Assembly: GCA_025449845.1 (NCBI GenBank)
Contig: JANWIP010000010.1
Coordinates: 1 to 64,000, forward strand
DNA from: Solirubrobacteraceae bacterium
GTDB taxonomy: Bacteria; Actinomycetota; Thermoleophilia; Solirubrobacterales; Solirubrobacteraceae
Length of the DNA: 64,000 nt
Direction: 5' to 3'
The position numbers were made by a program, and so were the translations under genes. Each line of letters starts with the position of its first letter. Position 1 is the stretch's first letter. Positions 1 through 7,748 of the stretch are shown piece by piece. The notes beneath the pieces were generated by a model, which was given only the letters and a program-made list of their open reading frames with translations, had not been told where the DNA came from and made no database searches.

Positions 1-2
1 GC

Positions 3-239
3 CACCGCTCCGGTCCGCGGCCTCCCAGTGAGGTCGCAAAGGCCCGCATCCGCCTGGTGATCGAGAGCGTCTTCGCCAACCTCAAACGCCAGATGCGCCT
101 AGAACAACATCTCGCCAAGACACTCGCCGGGCTCGCGCAACGCATCGCCCAGCGACTCCTCGCCCTCACACTCGCAATGCACATCAACCTGCTCACCGGC
201 CGCCCACCACGCGCCCTCGCCGCCTACGACGGACGATAA
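3..239 (+). pseudogene. Transposase C-terminal part (cut by window edge)
   Basis: The frame is open from the window edge to a TAA at 237-239, so only the last 78 residues are seen. They include the run RIRLVIESVFANLKRQMRLE, which looks like the end of a DDE transposase in which the glutamate of IESVF would be the third catalytic acid, followed by a hydrophobic helix typical of IS4/IS5/IS982-like enzymes. Whether the gene is intact cannot be judged because its start lies outside the window. It sits next to an AAA ATPase and an IS66 scrap, which fits a mobile region. The exact IS family is uncertain. Confidence 0.6.
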
Positions 240-254
240 ACCCACATCAAGCCT

Positions 255-1664
255 CTAGTCGTTGAGCATCCAGGCGATGAAGGGCGCGGGGACTGCCCAC
301 ACCTCGCCGCTGGTGTCGAGCAGGCCGCGCGTGGCGAGCACTCCCGCCCCGAGGGCCGCGCGGATGGTGAGCGCCTCGCGCTTCCAGCCGGCGTCGATGT
401 ACTTTCCCTCGAAGCCCAGCCCGCCGAAGCGGGGGCCGCAGAAGTCCACCTCCTTGCCGGAAGTCTTCTGGTACATGACGTCACTGAAGTGCGCGTAGGA
501 GCCGGGCTGCTCGCGCTCGATGTTGCGCAGCAGCTCGATGCCAAGCTGCTGCTCACTGAGGACCGAGGCGTCGGCCTCAGCGAGCGCGCCCTGGCTACGC
601 AACGACGCCAGGCGTGCCAGCAGGGGATCGATGAAGTAGTACTTGGACTGCGCCGAGAGCTTCGGTGTGTTGCCCTCGCGCCGGTGACAGGGCCACGCCA
701 GATAGGCGAAGACGAGATCCTGCAGCCGCGCCTTGGCGGTATGGGGACTCTCGACGCCGATGTCTCCTCGCAGGGACTCGATCGCCAGCGGACTGGCCAG
801 ACCGCGGGTGAGGCGCGCGAGCATCGCCTGCACCTGGGCCGGGCTGGCGCCAGCACCGCGCAACGCCTCGCCGGCCGTCACGTCCCACAGCGCGCGAAGG
901 AAATCCTCCCGAACATCCCCGTGTGCTAGCTGGTCGCTGACAGCGCGAGGGAAGCCGCCCACCCGCAGGTAGAGCTCCCAGGTGGACAGCAACGCATCCA
1001 GCCAGGGGAGCAACCGGGTGAACGCGGCGTCGACCTCGGGCGACATGAAGTCGCGAGCCCTCACCGCATCCGGCCGAGGCAGCTCGCCCAGCCCCATTGC
1101 CTGCGCGAATCGGCGAAAGCCCATCGGCAGCAGCAGACGGTCTGAGTGGCCTGCGCCCCCAAGCCGCCCGGCCAGCTGCTTTTGCGCGTCGGCCAGGTCA
1201 CGCGCCGAGGATCCAGTCAGGACCACACAGTCCCCGCCGAATGCGGTGTTGTCGCGCAGCCACTTGATCGCCTCGGGCCACGCCGGGACACTCGTGATCT
1301 CATCCAAAAACCAGTAGCGCTCCCCCTCCAACCCTCGCGTGAGCACCTCACGCCCCGCGCTGACCAGGCGCTGCAGGTCCCCGCGGCCAAGCTCATCGCA
1401 CGCGAAATGGACGATGCGGCGAGGCTCCACCCCACTGTGGAGCAGCCGTGAGATCGTCCGCTTGATCTCCAAGCTCTTGCCGACCCGACGAGGGCCGCGC
1501 AGCACATACAGGCCGTCGGGCACGACATCGGACAGCGGCGAAGGATCATAGTCGAGTGTGGTGGCCGCCAGGGCACGCAGATCGCGGTCCTTGCGCTCCC
1601 ACCCAGGGTCACGCCACCACGCGTTCCCGGTTGCCAGGGCGCGTGTCAACTGACCCTCGTTCAT
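255..1664 (-). CDS. AAA ATPase with DUF4143-type C-terminus
   Basis: A 469-residue protein of the ATPase group often annotated as AAA_14/DUF4143. The P-loop is GPRRVGKS at residues 57-64, a Walker B-like YWFLDE lies at 117-122, and VVLTGSS at 147-153 is a sensor-like strand. The second half contains LRVGGFPRAV and a later basic/aromatic region typical of the DUF4143 part, which resembles a nuclease or DNA-binding fold. Such proteins are common in accessory DNA and their cellular role is mostly unknown. It is a lone gene flanked by transposase remnants, and an AT-rich upstream region probably holds its promoter. The family call is solid but the function is not known. Confidence 0.85.
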   Translation of the reverse strand: MNEGQLTRALATGNAWWRDPGWERKDRDLRALAATTLDYDPSPLSDVVPDGLYVLRGPRRVGKSLEIKRTISRLLHSGVEPRRIVHFACDELGRGDLQRLVSAGREVLTRGLEGERYWFLDEITSVPAWPEAIKWLRDNTAFGGDCVVLTGSSARDLADAQKQLAGRLGGAGHSDRLLLPMGFRRFAQAMGLGELPRPDAVRARDFMSPEVDAAFTRLLPWLDALLSTWELYLRVGGFPRAVSDQLAHGDVREDFLRALWDVTAGEALRGAGASPAQVQAMLARLTRGLASPLAIESLRGDIGVESPHTAKARLQDLVFAYLAWPCHRREGNTPKLSAQSKYYFIDPLLARLASLRSQGALAEADASVLSEQQLGIELLRNIEREQPGSYAHFSDVMYQKTSGKEVDFCGPRFGGLGFEGKYIDAGWKREALTIRAALGAGVLATRGLLDTSGEVWAVPAPFIAWMLND

Positions 1665-1966
1665 GCCGCCACCCTAGCATAAACGCCGAAAACCTATGGC
1701 ATATCGGCAGTCAAACGCAGATAAACCATAGATTATCGGCGCAAAAATGCTACCGCTCTGCAATAGAATCGAGCCGCGGCTGCAATAGAACTGCAATACA
1801 AACGCACCACCAAAAGACCACCGACAGCACCCCACAGGCCTCAAACGCCCGCAAAATGCGGGCGTTTTGACCCCGACCGGCAAATTTACCCGGAGACCCT
1901 TCCCCGGAAAATCCATCAAAAAACCCCCGCAAAACGTGACTGTTCAGGTGGGGGGGCAGGGGGTGG
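1665..1966. other. AT-richer intergenic stretch
   Basis: About 300 bases without a convincing gene. The part nearest 1665-1800 is AT-rich and probably contains the promoter of the leftward ATPase. The middle holds a strong hairpin (separate entry). No complete insertion-sequence end could be recognised. Confidence 0.5.
1843..1868. terminator. Strong hairpin, bidirectional terminator
   Basis: A perfect 10-bp stem (AAACGCCCGC pairing with GCGGGCGTTT) with a five-base AAAAT loop. The stem ends in T-rich sequence on both strands, as expected of a Rho-independent terminator working in either direction. It probably insulates the ATPase promoter from upstream reading. Confidence 0.7.
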
Positions 1967-1990
1967 TTGCTTGGCCGCGAACGTTGTTAT

Positions 1991-2176
1991 GTGTCTCAGG
2001 GGCGGCCGTCGTATGAGGATCTAGAGGCGCTTGTCGTCGAGCAGGCGGCGCTGATTGCCGAGTTGCGCGTCGAGGTCGCTGAGCTGAAGCGGCGGCTGGC
2101 GCAGAACTCGCGTAATCCAAAACGGGGGTTTCTGAAGTACACCGGAGTCAAGATAAATCGGGGCGCCGGGATTTGA
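1991..2176 (+). pseudogene. IS66 transposase N-terminal fragment
   Basis: Starting from a GTG at 1991 (a TTG at 1967 is also in frame), the product begins SQGRPSYEDLEALV. It continues with a leucine-zipper-like helix and the motif RLAQNSRN, which is the usual N-terminus of IS66-family transposases (TnpC). In intact members QNSRN is followed by an S/P-rich KPPSSDG segment. Here it changes to PKRGF and the frame runs into the tRNA-Pro gene, so homology stops near 2116. The rest of the roughly 500-residue protein is missing. This is a decayed insertion next to a tRNA 3' end. Confidence 0.75.
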
Positions 2177-2231
2177 ACCCGGGACCCCCTGCTCCCAAAG
2201 CAGGTGCGCTACCAGGCTGCGCCACGCCCCG
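2158..2231 (-). tRNA. tRNA-Pro (anticodon UGG)
   Basis: Read leftward, a complete cloverleaf is visible. The 7-bp acceptor stem CGGGGCG/CGCCCCG occupies 2225-2231 and 2159-2165. The anticodon stem CCTGC/GCAGG has loop TTTGGGA giving anticodon TGG, and the T arm contains GGTTCAAATCC. The discriminator base is A at 2158 and CCA is not encoded. The 3' end points to the mobile debris at 1-2150, a usual place for island insertion. Confidence 0.95.
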
Positions 2232-2352
2232 TACACCTAAGAGTAGGGATAGCGAGGGCGTTGGCATAGCCAGCCCTCCTGACTGACCCGCTGAGCTCCT
2301 CCCACCCGCGCCACCAATATCTGCCTGCCCACTGCTAGGGTCCCGCTCCGTC

Positions 2353-3621
2353 ATGGCTGAGATTGAGCCCCTGCGCGCGCTGCACTACAACCTCTCGAAG
2401 GTGGGCCCCCTCTCTGAGGTGGTGGCGCCGCCGTACGACGTGATCGACGCGGCACAGCGCAAGGAGCTGCTGGGCCGCTCGCCTTACAACGTGGTGGCCA
2501 TAGACCTGCCCCAGAGTGAGCCCAGCGGCAGCCGCGACCCCTACGAATACGCCGGGGAACAGTTCGAGAACTGGCAAATGCTGAGCGCGGTTATACGCGA
2601 TAGCGAGCCAGCGATATGGGCACACACGCAGCGGTACGTAGGCCCCGACGGAGTGGAGCAGACGCGTCGAGGCTTCTTCTGCCGGGTCAAGATCGAGGAG
2701 TACGGTCCCGGTGGGGTCAGGCCGCACGAGCGCACACACCCTGGCCCCCGAGAGGACCGGCTGCGCCTCACGCGCGCCACGCGGGCCAATATGTCACCGA
2801 TCTTCTCGCTCTACTCGGACCTCGAGCGTGCGGCGTGGGCAGCGCTTGAGCCTGCCACCCAGGGCGAACCCTGGGGCGAGGCCACCGATGAGCAGGGCAC
2901 CGTGCACAAGCTGTGGCGCGTGGCGGACCCTCAGACGATCGAGGCGGTCAAGGCCAGCACACGCGGTAAGGAGCTCCTAATCGCCGATGGCCACCATCGC
3001 TATGAGACGGCCCGGGTGTATGCGCAGGAACTGGGCGGCGAGGGTGAGCACCAGTACGTGCTGATGTGTCTGGTAGCGCTTGAGGACCCCGGATTGACGG
3101 TGTTCCCGACCCACCGCCTCGTCAAGGGCCTCGACTCCGAGCGCCAGGAGCGTCTGGCGCAGGCGCTGCGAGAGAACTTCGAGCTGGAAGAGGTGGCGCT
3201 CCAGGAGATCGCGCCCCCCGCCGGCACCGGGCGTTTGCAGCTGGGCTATATCGACGCCCACTCACAGCGCCCTTGGCGGCTGACCTTGAAGGATCAGGCG
3301 ATTGCGGATGCAGCGCTTGCCGAACATTCCGAGCCCTACCGCCACCTCGACACGGGCATCCTGGAGACACTGCTGCTGAAGGGCGCCTTGGGGCTGAGCG
3401 ATGAGGACATCTCCCACCTACACAACTTCGGCTATGCCCGTGACACCCAGCAGGCGGTGGAGCTGGTGCAGAGCGGCGCCTTCGATGTGGCCTTCTTGAT
3501 GCGCCCTACGCCCGTCGCGCAGGTGCGGGAAGTCGCGCAGGAGGGCGAGAATATGCCGCCGAAGTCGACATTCTTCTTCCCCAAGCTCTTGACGGGTCTG
3601 CTGTTCAACCCCCTGTCGTAA
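2353..3621 (+). CDS. DUF1015 family protein
   Basis: A 422-residue soluble protein matching the DUF1015 family along its length. It begins with PLRALHYNLSKVG and VVAPPYDVID, followed by a segment rich in acidic and charged residues. The family signature IADGHHRYETARVY lies near residue 209. The size agrees with the usual 400-430 residues. The family has no agreed function, and the conserved GHHR motif suggests catalysis or metal/phosphate binding, which is inference. It starts 120 bases after the tRNA-Pro gene and is followed by an 8-bp inverted repeat (3624-3657). Confidence 0.85.
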   Translation: MAEIEPLRALHYNLSKVGPLSEVVAPPYDVIDAAQRKELLGRSPYNVVAIDLPQSEPSGSRDPYEYAGEQFENWQMLSAVIRDSEPAIWAHTQRYVGPDGVEQTRRGFFCRVKIEEYGPGGVRPHERTHPGPREDRLRLTRATRANMSPIFSLYSDLERAAWAALEPATQGEPWGEATDEQGTVHKLWRVADPQTIEAVKASTRGKELLIADGHHRYETARVYAQELGGEGEHQYVLMCLVALEDPGLTVFPTHRLVKGLDSERQERLAQALRENFELEEVALQEIAPPAGTGRLQLGYIDAHSQRPWRLTLKDQAIADAALAEHSEPYRHLDTGILETLLLKGALGLSDEDISHLHNFGYARDTQQAVELVQSGAFDVAFLMRPTPVAQVREVAQEGENMPPKSTFFFPKLLTGLLFNPLS

Positions 3622-3623
3622 AT

Positions 3624-3657
3624 GGTTCCCATGGACCCGCAGGGGCCCTTGGGAACC
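3624..3657 (+). other. Inverted repeat after the DUF1015 gene
   Basis: GGTTCCCA at 3624-3631 pairs with TGGGAACC at 3650-3657, with a GC-rich middle that can pair further. No T-run follows, so it is only a weak terminator candidate at the end of the upstream gene. Confidence 0.4.
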
Positions 3658-3737
3658 TCCGTGGTCAAGCCTGTTCGCGGAGTAGCATGTGAGTAGAGAG
3701 ATCGAAGACTGCAATGGCAACTGAGGGGCTAAAAACA

Positions 3738-4166
3738 ATGAAAGCCACCGCGCGGCGCACGGACACCACCTTCCAGCATGTGGTGCAGGTACGCGACCAT
3801 CAGGTGTTGGTGGATGAGCCGCTGGAGTCCGGCGGCGAGGACGCCGGGCCCGATCCGCAGGAGCTGCTGGCTGTCAGCCTGGCTTCCTGTACGGCCATTA
3901 CGATTGAGATGTATGCGGCACGCAAGGGCTGGGATATAGGCCACGTTGAGGTGGATGTGCAGTACAGCCCCTCCGAGCGAGGATGTCCCACGCGCTTTGA
4001 CCTGGTGCTGCGTCTACCTGATGACCTTCCGCCCGAGCAGGTCGAGCGGCTGCAGGTGATTGCAGCCAAGTGTCCTGTTCATCGAGCTTTGGACGGTGAG
4101 GTGATGTTCAATGAGCGCATTGAACTGGTGGGCGTACCCGAGTCGGCCTCAAGCCGCGTCGGCTGA
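3738..4166 (+). CDS. OsmC/Ohr family protein
   Basis: A 142-residue protein of the OsmC family (thiol-dependent peroxide or organic hydroperoxide reductases). The two redox cysteines are present: one in SLASCT (about residue 51) and one in AAKCPVHRAL (about 112). I chose ATG 3738 because an AGGGG lies about 8 bases upstream. An ATG at 3714 is in frame but lacks a ribosome binding site. The YhfA/OsmC-like subgroup (KCPVHRAL-type end) is more likely than Ohr. It is a likely cytoplasmic stress protein that stands between the DUF1015 gene and a Nudix gene on the same strand. Confidence 0.85.
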   Translation: MKATARRTDTTFQHVVQVRDHQVLVDEPLESGGEDAGPDPQELLAVSLASCTAITIEMYAARKGWDIGHVEVDVQYSPSERGCPTRFDLVLRLPDDLPPEQVERLQVIAAKCPVHRALDGEVMFNERIELVGVPESASSRVG

Positions 4167-4201
4167 GGGCAAGTGATGGGTGCCCCAGGCATGGAGCCTC
4201 G

Positions 4202-4780
4202 CTGAGCGCCGCCACGGATCCGATTCCGGCGGCGGTGCTGGTGCCGCTGTTCCTGACCGCGGACGAAGAGCCCCATGCGGTGTTCACCAAGCGCAGTACA
4301 GGCTTGCGCCGGCACGCCGGCGAGATCAGCTTTCCCGGCGGTCGGCGCGATCCTGAGGACGCAGATCTAAGCGACACCGCGCTGCGTGAGGCGCAGGAGG
4401 AGATCGGCCTGGCACGCGGCGAGGTGAGGCTGTTGGGCCAGCTGGAGCCCACGCCAACGTGGGTGACCAACTATGTGATCCACCCGTTCGTCGGGCTGAT
4501 ACCCGCAGGGAGGGTATGGGAGCTCTCACCCCAGGAGGTCGATGCGGTGCTTGAGCTTCCTCTGCGCGCCCTGCGAGAGGGCAGGACGCGCACGCGTATG
4601 GAACGGCGGGGGATCGAGTTCGAGACCGATGCCTATGTGGTGGATGAACACCTCATCTGGGGTGCCACCGCGCGGATCCTCGAAAACCTGTTGGCGCAGG
4701 TCGACGAGCTTATGAGCCGACCTCCACCGGCACGCCCACAAGGTTCCCCCACTCCGTCCACGAGCCGTCGTAGTTCTTGA
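4202..4780 (+). CDS. Nudix hydrolase, CoA pyrophosphatase type
   Basis: The Nudix box is clear: a GGRRDPEDADL segment followed by REAQEEIGL fits G-x5-E-x7-REUxEExGU. Just before it, LRRHAGEISFPGG is the extra motif of the CoA/acyl-CoA pyrophosphatase (NudL/YeaB) group, which hydrolyses CoA to phosphopantetheine and 3',5'-ADP. The first ordinary start in frame is GTG 4235, but that would begin inside the first strand. A CTG at 4202 with GGAG five bases upstream gives a fuller N-terminus (MSAATDPIPAAV). The last 23 codons overlap the end of the opposite-strand rhodanese gene, and the tail is low-complexity S/P/R. Confidence 0.8.
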   Translation: MSAATDPIPAAVLVPLFLTADEEPHAVFTKRSTGLRRHAGEISFPGGRRDPEDADLSDTALREAQEEIGLARGEVRLLGQLEPTPTWVTNYVIHPFVGLIPAGRVWELSPQEVDAVLELPLRALREGRTRTRMERRGIEFETDAYVVDEHLIWGATARILENLLAQVDELMSRPPPARPQGSPTPSTSRRSS

Positions 4781-5552
4781 CCTGAGGCTTGCCCAGCAGC
4801 TCGTGCAGCACGAACCAGGTGTGCGCCGAGCGCTCGCCGATACGGCAGTAGGCGATGATGTCCTCGCCGTCCAGAACGCCCTTGCCCCCGTAGAGGTCGC
4901 GCAGTTCCTCGGCGGACTTGAAGGTGCCGTCCTCTTTCACGGCCTGCGCCCACGGAATCGAGGCCGCGCCGGGAATGTGGCCGCCGCGCTGGGCACCCTC
5001 CTGCTCATAGCCGGCGGGCGAGATCAGCTCACCTGAGAACTCGGCGGGCGAGCGCACGTCCACCAGCTTGGTGGCGTTGCCGATCGCCTTCAGCACCTCC
5101 TCGCGGCGCGCGCGGATGGCGTCATCGCCGGGCTGTGCGGTGAAGCTTGCGGGTGCATAGCTGGGCACCTCGGTGCTGGTGGGCCGCCCATCGGCGATCC
5201 ACTTTTCACGCGGGCCGTTGAGCAGCAGCACCGCCTCGTGGCCGTAGTACTTCAGATACCAGTAGGTGTAGGCGGCGAACCAGTTGTTGCGATCGCCATA
5301 GAGGACGATCGTGTGCTCGTCGGAGATGCCATGCTCGGCGAACAGCTTGCCGAAGGCTTCGGGGCCGAGGAAATCACGGCGTACCTGGTCCTGCAGGTCC
5401 TGCTTCCAGTCAAAACCGATGGCGCCGGGGATATGGCCCTCGGCGTAAAGCTGCGTGTTCTCGTCGACCTCGACGATGCGGATGCTGTCGTCGTCGAGGT
5501 GCTGCTCAAGCCACTCGGGCTCTACGAGCACGTCCTTGGCGTAGTCAGACAT
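4710..5552 (-). CDS. Thiosulfate/3-mercaptopyruvate sulfurtransferase (tandem rhodanese)
   Basis: A two-domain rhodanese of 280 residues, close to the SseA/CysA type of actinobacteria. The C-terminal domain holds the active loop CRIGERS with the persulfide cysteine near residue 236. The N-terminal domain has DENTQLYAEGHIPGAIGF and lacks an active cysteine, as expected. It transfers sulfane sulfur from thiosulfate or mercaptopyruvate to a thiophilic acceptor. Two ATGs compete: 5561 lies directly against GGAGG, while 5552 lies nine bases after it, so 5552 is preferred. The 3' end overlaps the convergent Nudix gene by 71 bases. Confidence 0.88.
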   Translation of the reverse strand: MSDYAKDVLVEPEWLEQHLDDDSIRIVEVDENTQLYAEGHIPGAIGFDWKQDLQDQVRRDFLGPEAFGKLFAEHGISDEHTIVLYGDRNNWFAAYTYWYLKYYGHEAVLLLNGPREKWIADGRPTSTEVPSYAPASFTAQPGDDAIRARREEVLKAIGNATKLVDVRSPAEFSGELISPAGYEQEGAQRGGHIPGAASIPWAQAVKEDGTFKSAEELRDLYGGKGVLDGEDIIAYCRIGERSAHTWFVLHELLGKPQVKNYDGSWTEWGNLVGVPVEVGS

Positions 5553-5597
5553 GGGGGTCATCCTCCGGTCGATGGTCTATTGAATCTTGATCGGGTT

Positions 5598-6125
5598 TTA
5601 CAGGTATAAAGACAGCGTAGCGCGCGCGGCTAGAAGCCAGGCGTTCCGATCGCGGGGATCTGCCGTGAGGGCTACCGCGGGGATGGCATTGCGACTAGCG
5701 ACCTCCTCCACGAGCTGCGCCCCCTGCGCAATCGCATCGGCCCAGAGGAACTCATCAGCTGGATCAGGGACGTCAGCAGAGAACTCCGGGGCCTCGTAGA
5801 GGAAGCCACGCATCGTGGAGTCGATCGCCTGCCCCAGAAATGCGGGCAAGCGGGAAACATGCAGTTCCCTCACCTCATCGGGCGATCCCGTCGCAGTGGC
5901 GAGCAGCCAGCAGGCCACGGTTACGCCCTCTAGGACCCCTCGCAGCGTGCCCAGGCGATTGGGATCGCCGATGACGCACTCCGCGCCGACGGCCTCTATC
6001 TCCCCGCGACCCGCCTGCGAGCGCGTCACGATGCGCACCGCATGGCCCTCGCTGATGATCTCAGCAGCCAACTGTCTGCCCCGACAGCCGCCGCCAAGGA
6101 TCAAGACCCGCGCCACGGCGCGCAC
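5598..6125 (-). CDS. Rossmann-fold NAD(P)-binding protein, short
   Basis: A 175-residue protein starting VARVLILGGGCRGRQLA, a dinucleotide-binding strand-loop-helix. It is followed by an arginine-bearing second strand (AVRIVTRS) and a third strand ending CVIGDPNR. This is the pattern of atypical short-chain dehydrogenase/NAD-epimerase-like proteins, but the chain is only about half the usual length and no YxxxK is seen. It may be an NAD(P)-binding regulator or a shortened epimerase relative. It starts with GTG right after a TATAAA-like sequence, so a leaderless transcript is possible. Function unknown. Confidence 0.7.
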   Translation of the reverse strand: MRAVARVLILGGGCRGRQLAAEIISEGHAVRIVTRSQAGRGEIEAVGAECVIGDPNRLGTLRGVLEGVTVACWLLATATGSPDEVRELHVSRLPAFLGQAIDSTMRGFLYEAPEFSADVPDPADEFLWADAIAQGAQLVEEVASRNAIPAVALTADPRDRNAWLLAARATLSLYL

Positions 6126-6311
6126 TTTATAGGGGGGGGCGCGCCGGGCTCCTCGCTGCTTCTGATCAAGTTAGTTCGAGCGCCACTGGAGAGGTATGGG
6201 TAGCGGCGCTCGAATGAAACAAGGGAAACACAAATGAACAAGTTTGTCAAGCGCCTAGGTTGACGAGCCGTTGGCCCAGTGGCGAGGCCGCTCGAATAGC
6301 ATCCAGCGGCG

Positions 6312-7697
6312 ATGGTCACCATGGACAAGATCGTGTCGCTATGCAAGCGCCGCGGCTTCATCTTCCCTTCCTCGGAGATCTACGGCGGCGTGGGCTCAAC
6401 TTACGACTACGGCCACTACGGCGTGCTGCTGAAGACCAACGTCAAGAACGAATGGTGGCGCGCGATGCTCAATGAGCGCGAGGACATCGTGGCGCTTGAC
6501 TCGGCGATCCTGCAGCACCCCAAGGTGTGGGAGGCCTCGGGCCACCTCGCGGGCTTCACCGATCCTCTGGTGGACTGCCGCACCTGCGGGCAGCGCTTCC
6601 GCGCCGATCACCTCGCCGACCTCCCTTGCGGGCGCAAGCCCTCCAAGCACCCTGGCGAGACTTCCGAGTGCGATCTGACGGAGGCACGCGACTTCAACCT
6701 GATGTTCGAGACGACCATCGGCCCCGTCAAGGAGTCCGGCTCGGTCGCCTACCTACGCCCCGAGACCGCGCAGGGGATCTTCGTGAACTTCAAGAACGTT
6801 CTGCAGTTCTCGCGCAAGAAGCCTCCTTTCGGCATAGCCCAGGTGGGCAAGTCCTTCCGCAACGAGATCACACCCGGCAACTTCATCTTCCGCACGCGCG
6901 AGTTCGAGCAGATGGAGATGGAGTTCTTCGTCCCCCCCAGTGAGGCGCAGCAGTGGTTTGAGCACTGGCTGGGCGAGCGCGAGCGCTGGTATGAGGAGCT
7001 AGGCATCCGCCCGGATCACCTGCGTCTGCGCGCCCACGAGCAGGACGAGCTCTCGCACTATTCCTCAGCCACCAGCGACGTGGAATACCTCTTCCCCATC
7101 GGCTGGTCCGAGCTTGAGGGCATCGCCAATCGTGGCGACTTCGATCTCAAGCAGCACGCCGAGCACTCCGGCGAGAAGCTTGAGTACTTCGATCAGGCCA
7201 GCGGCGAGCGCTACGTCCCCCACGTGATCGAGCCCGCCGCGGGCGCCGACCGCGCGACGCTGGCCTTCCTCGTGGATGCCTACGACGAGGAAACGGTCGA
7301 GCGCGAGGGCACCGGCGCGGGCGAGCAGCGCACCGTGCTCAGACTGCACCCCCGCTTAGCACCGGTCAAGGCGGCGGTGCTGCCGCTCGTCAAGAAGGAC
7401 GGACAGCCCGAGCTGGCGCGCGAGGTGTACCGCGAGCTGCGCAAGGCGGTGCAGGCCGAGTACGACGACGGCGGCGCGATCGGCAAGCGCTACCGCCGCC
7501 AGGACGAGATCGGCACCCCCTTCTGCGTCACCATCGACCACGAGAGCGTGGAGCAGAACACCGTGACCGTCAGGGAGCGCGACAGCCTCGTGCAGGAGCG
7601 CCTGCCCATAGAGGGTCTCGCCGAAGAGCTAGCGCGGCGCGTACAGGCACCCTGGAGCACCCCCAAGCTCGCGCCCACCCCAGCGACAGACGGTTAG
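6312..7697 (+). CDS. glyS: Glycyl-tRNA synthetase (alpha2 type)
   Basis: A class II synthetase of 461 residues charging tRNA-Gly with glycine in the cytoplasm. It opens MDKIVSLCKRRGFIFPSSEI, the usual start of single-polypeptide GlyRS. Motif 2 is seen in FRNEITPGNFIFRTREFEQ, and motif 3 lies in the C-terminal half. A cysteine pair (CRTCGQRF) followed by a further Cys marks the zinc-like insertion found in many bacterial members. The C-terminal anticodon-binding domain ends with the VTVRERDS region. Two in-frame ATGs (6312 and 6321) are possible and neither has a good ribosome binding site. Confidence 0.95.
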   Translation: MVTMDKIVSLCKRRGFIFPSSEIYGGVGSTYDYGHYGVLLKTNVKNEWWRAMLNEREDIVALDSAILQHPKVWEASGHLAGFTDPLVDCRTCGQRFRADHLADLPCGRKPSKHPGETSECDLTEARDFNLMFETTIGPVKESGSVAYLRPETAQGIFVNFKNVLQFSRKKPPFGIAQVGKSFRNEITPGNFIFRTREFEQMEMEFFVPPSEAQQWFEHWLGERERWYEELGIRPDHLRLRAHEQDELSHYSSATSDVEYLFPIGWSELEGIANRGDFDLKQHAEHSGEKLEYFDQASGERYVPHVIEPAAGADRATLAFLVDAYDEETVEREGTGAGEQRTVLRLHPRLAPVKAAVLPLVKKDGQPELAREVYRELRKAVQAEYDDGGAIGKRYRRQDEIGTPFCVTIDHESVEQNTVTVRERDSLVQERLPIEGLAEELARRVQAPWSTPKLAPTPATDG

Positions 7698-7705
7698 CGT
7701 CCCAA

Positions 7706-7719
7706 CCCCCCCCCCCCCC
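7706..7719 (+). repeat. Homopolymer of 14 C
   Basis: Fourteen consecutive C between glyS and the acyl-CoA dehydrogenase gene, about 30 bases before the latter's ATG. Its length could vary by slippage or be misread in assembly. Confidence 0.9.
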
Positions 7720-7748
7720 GCCCCGAGACACAGAAAGCAAGGAGACCC

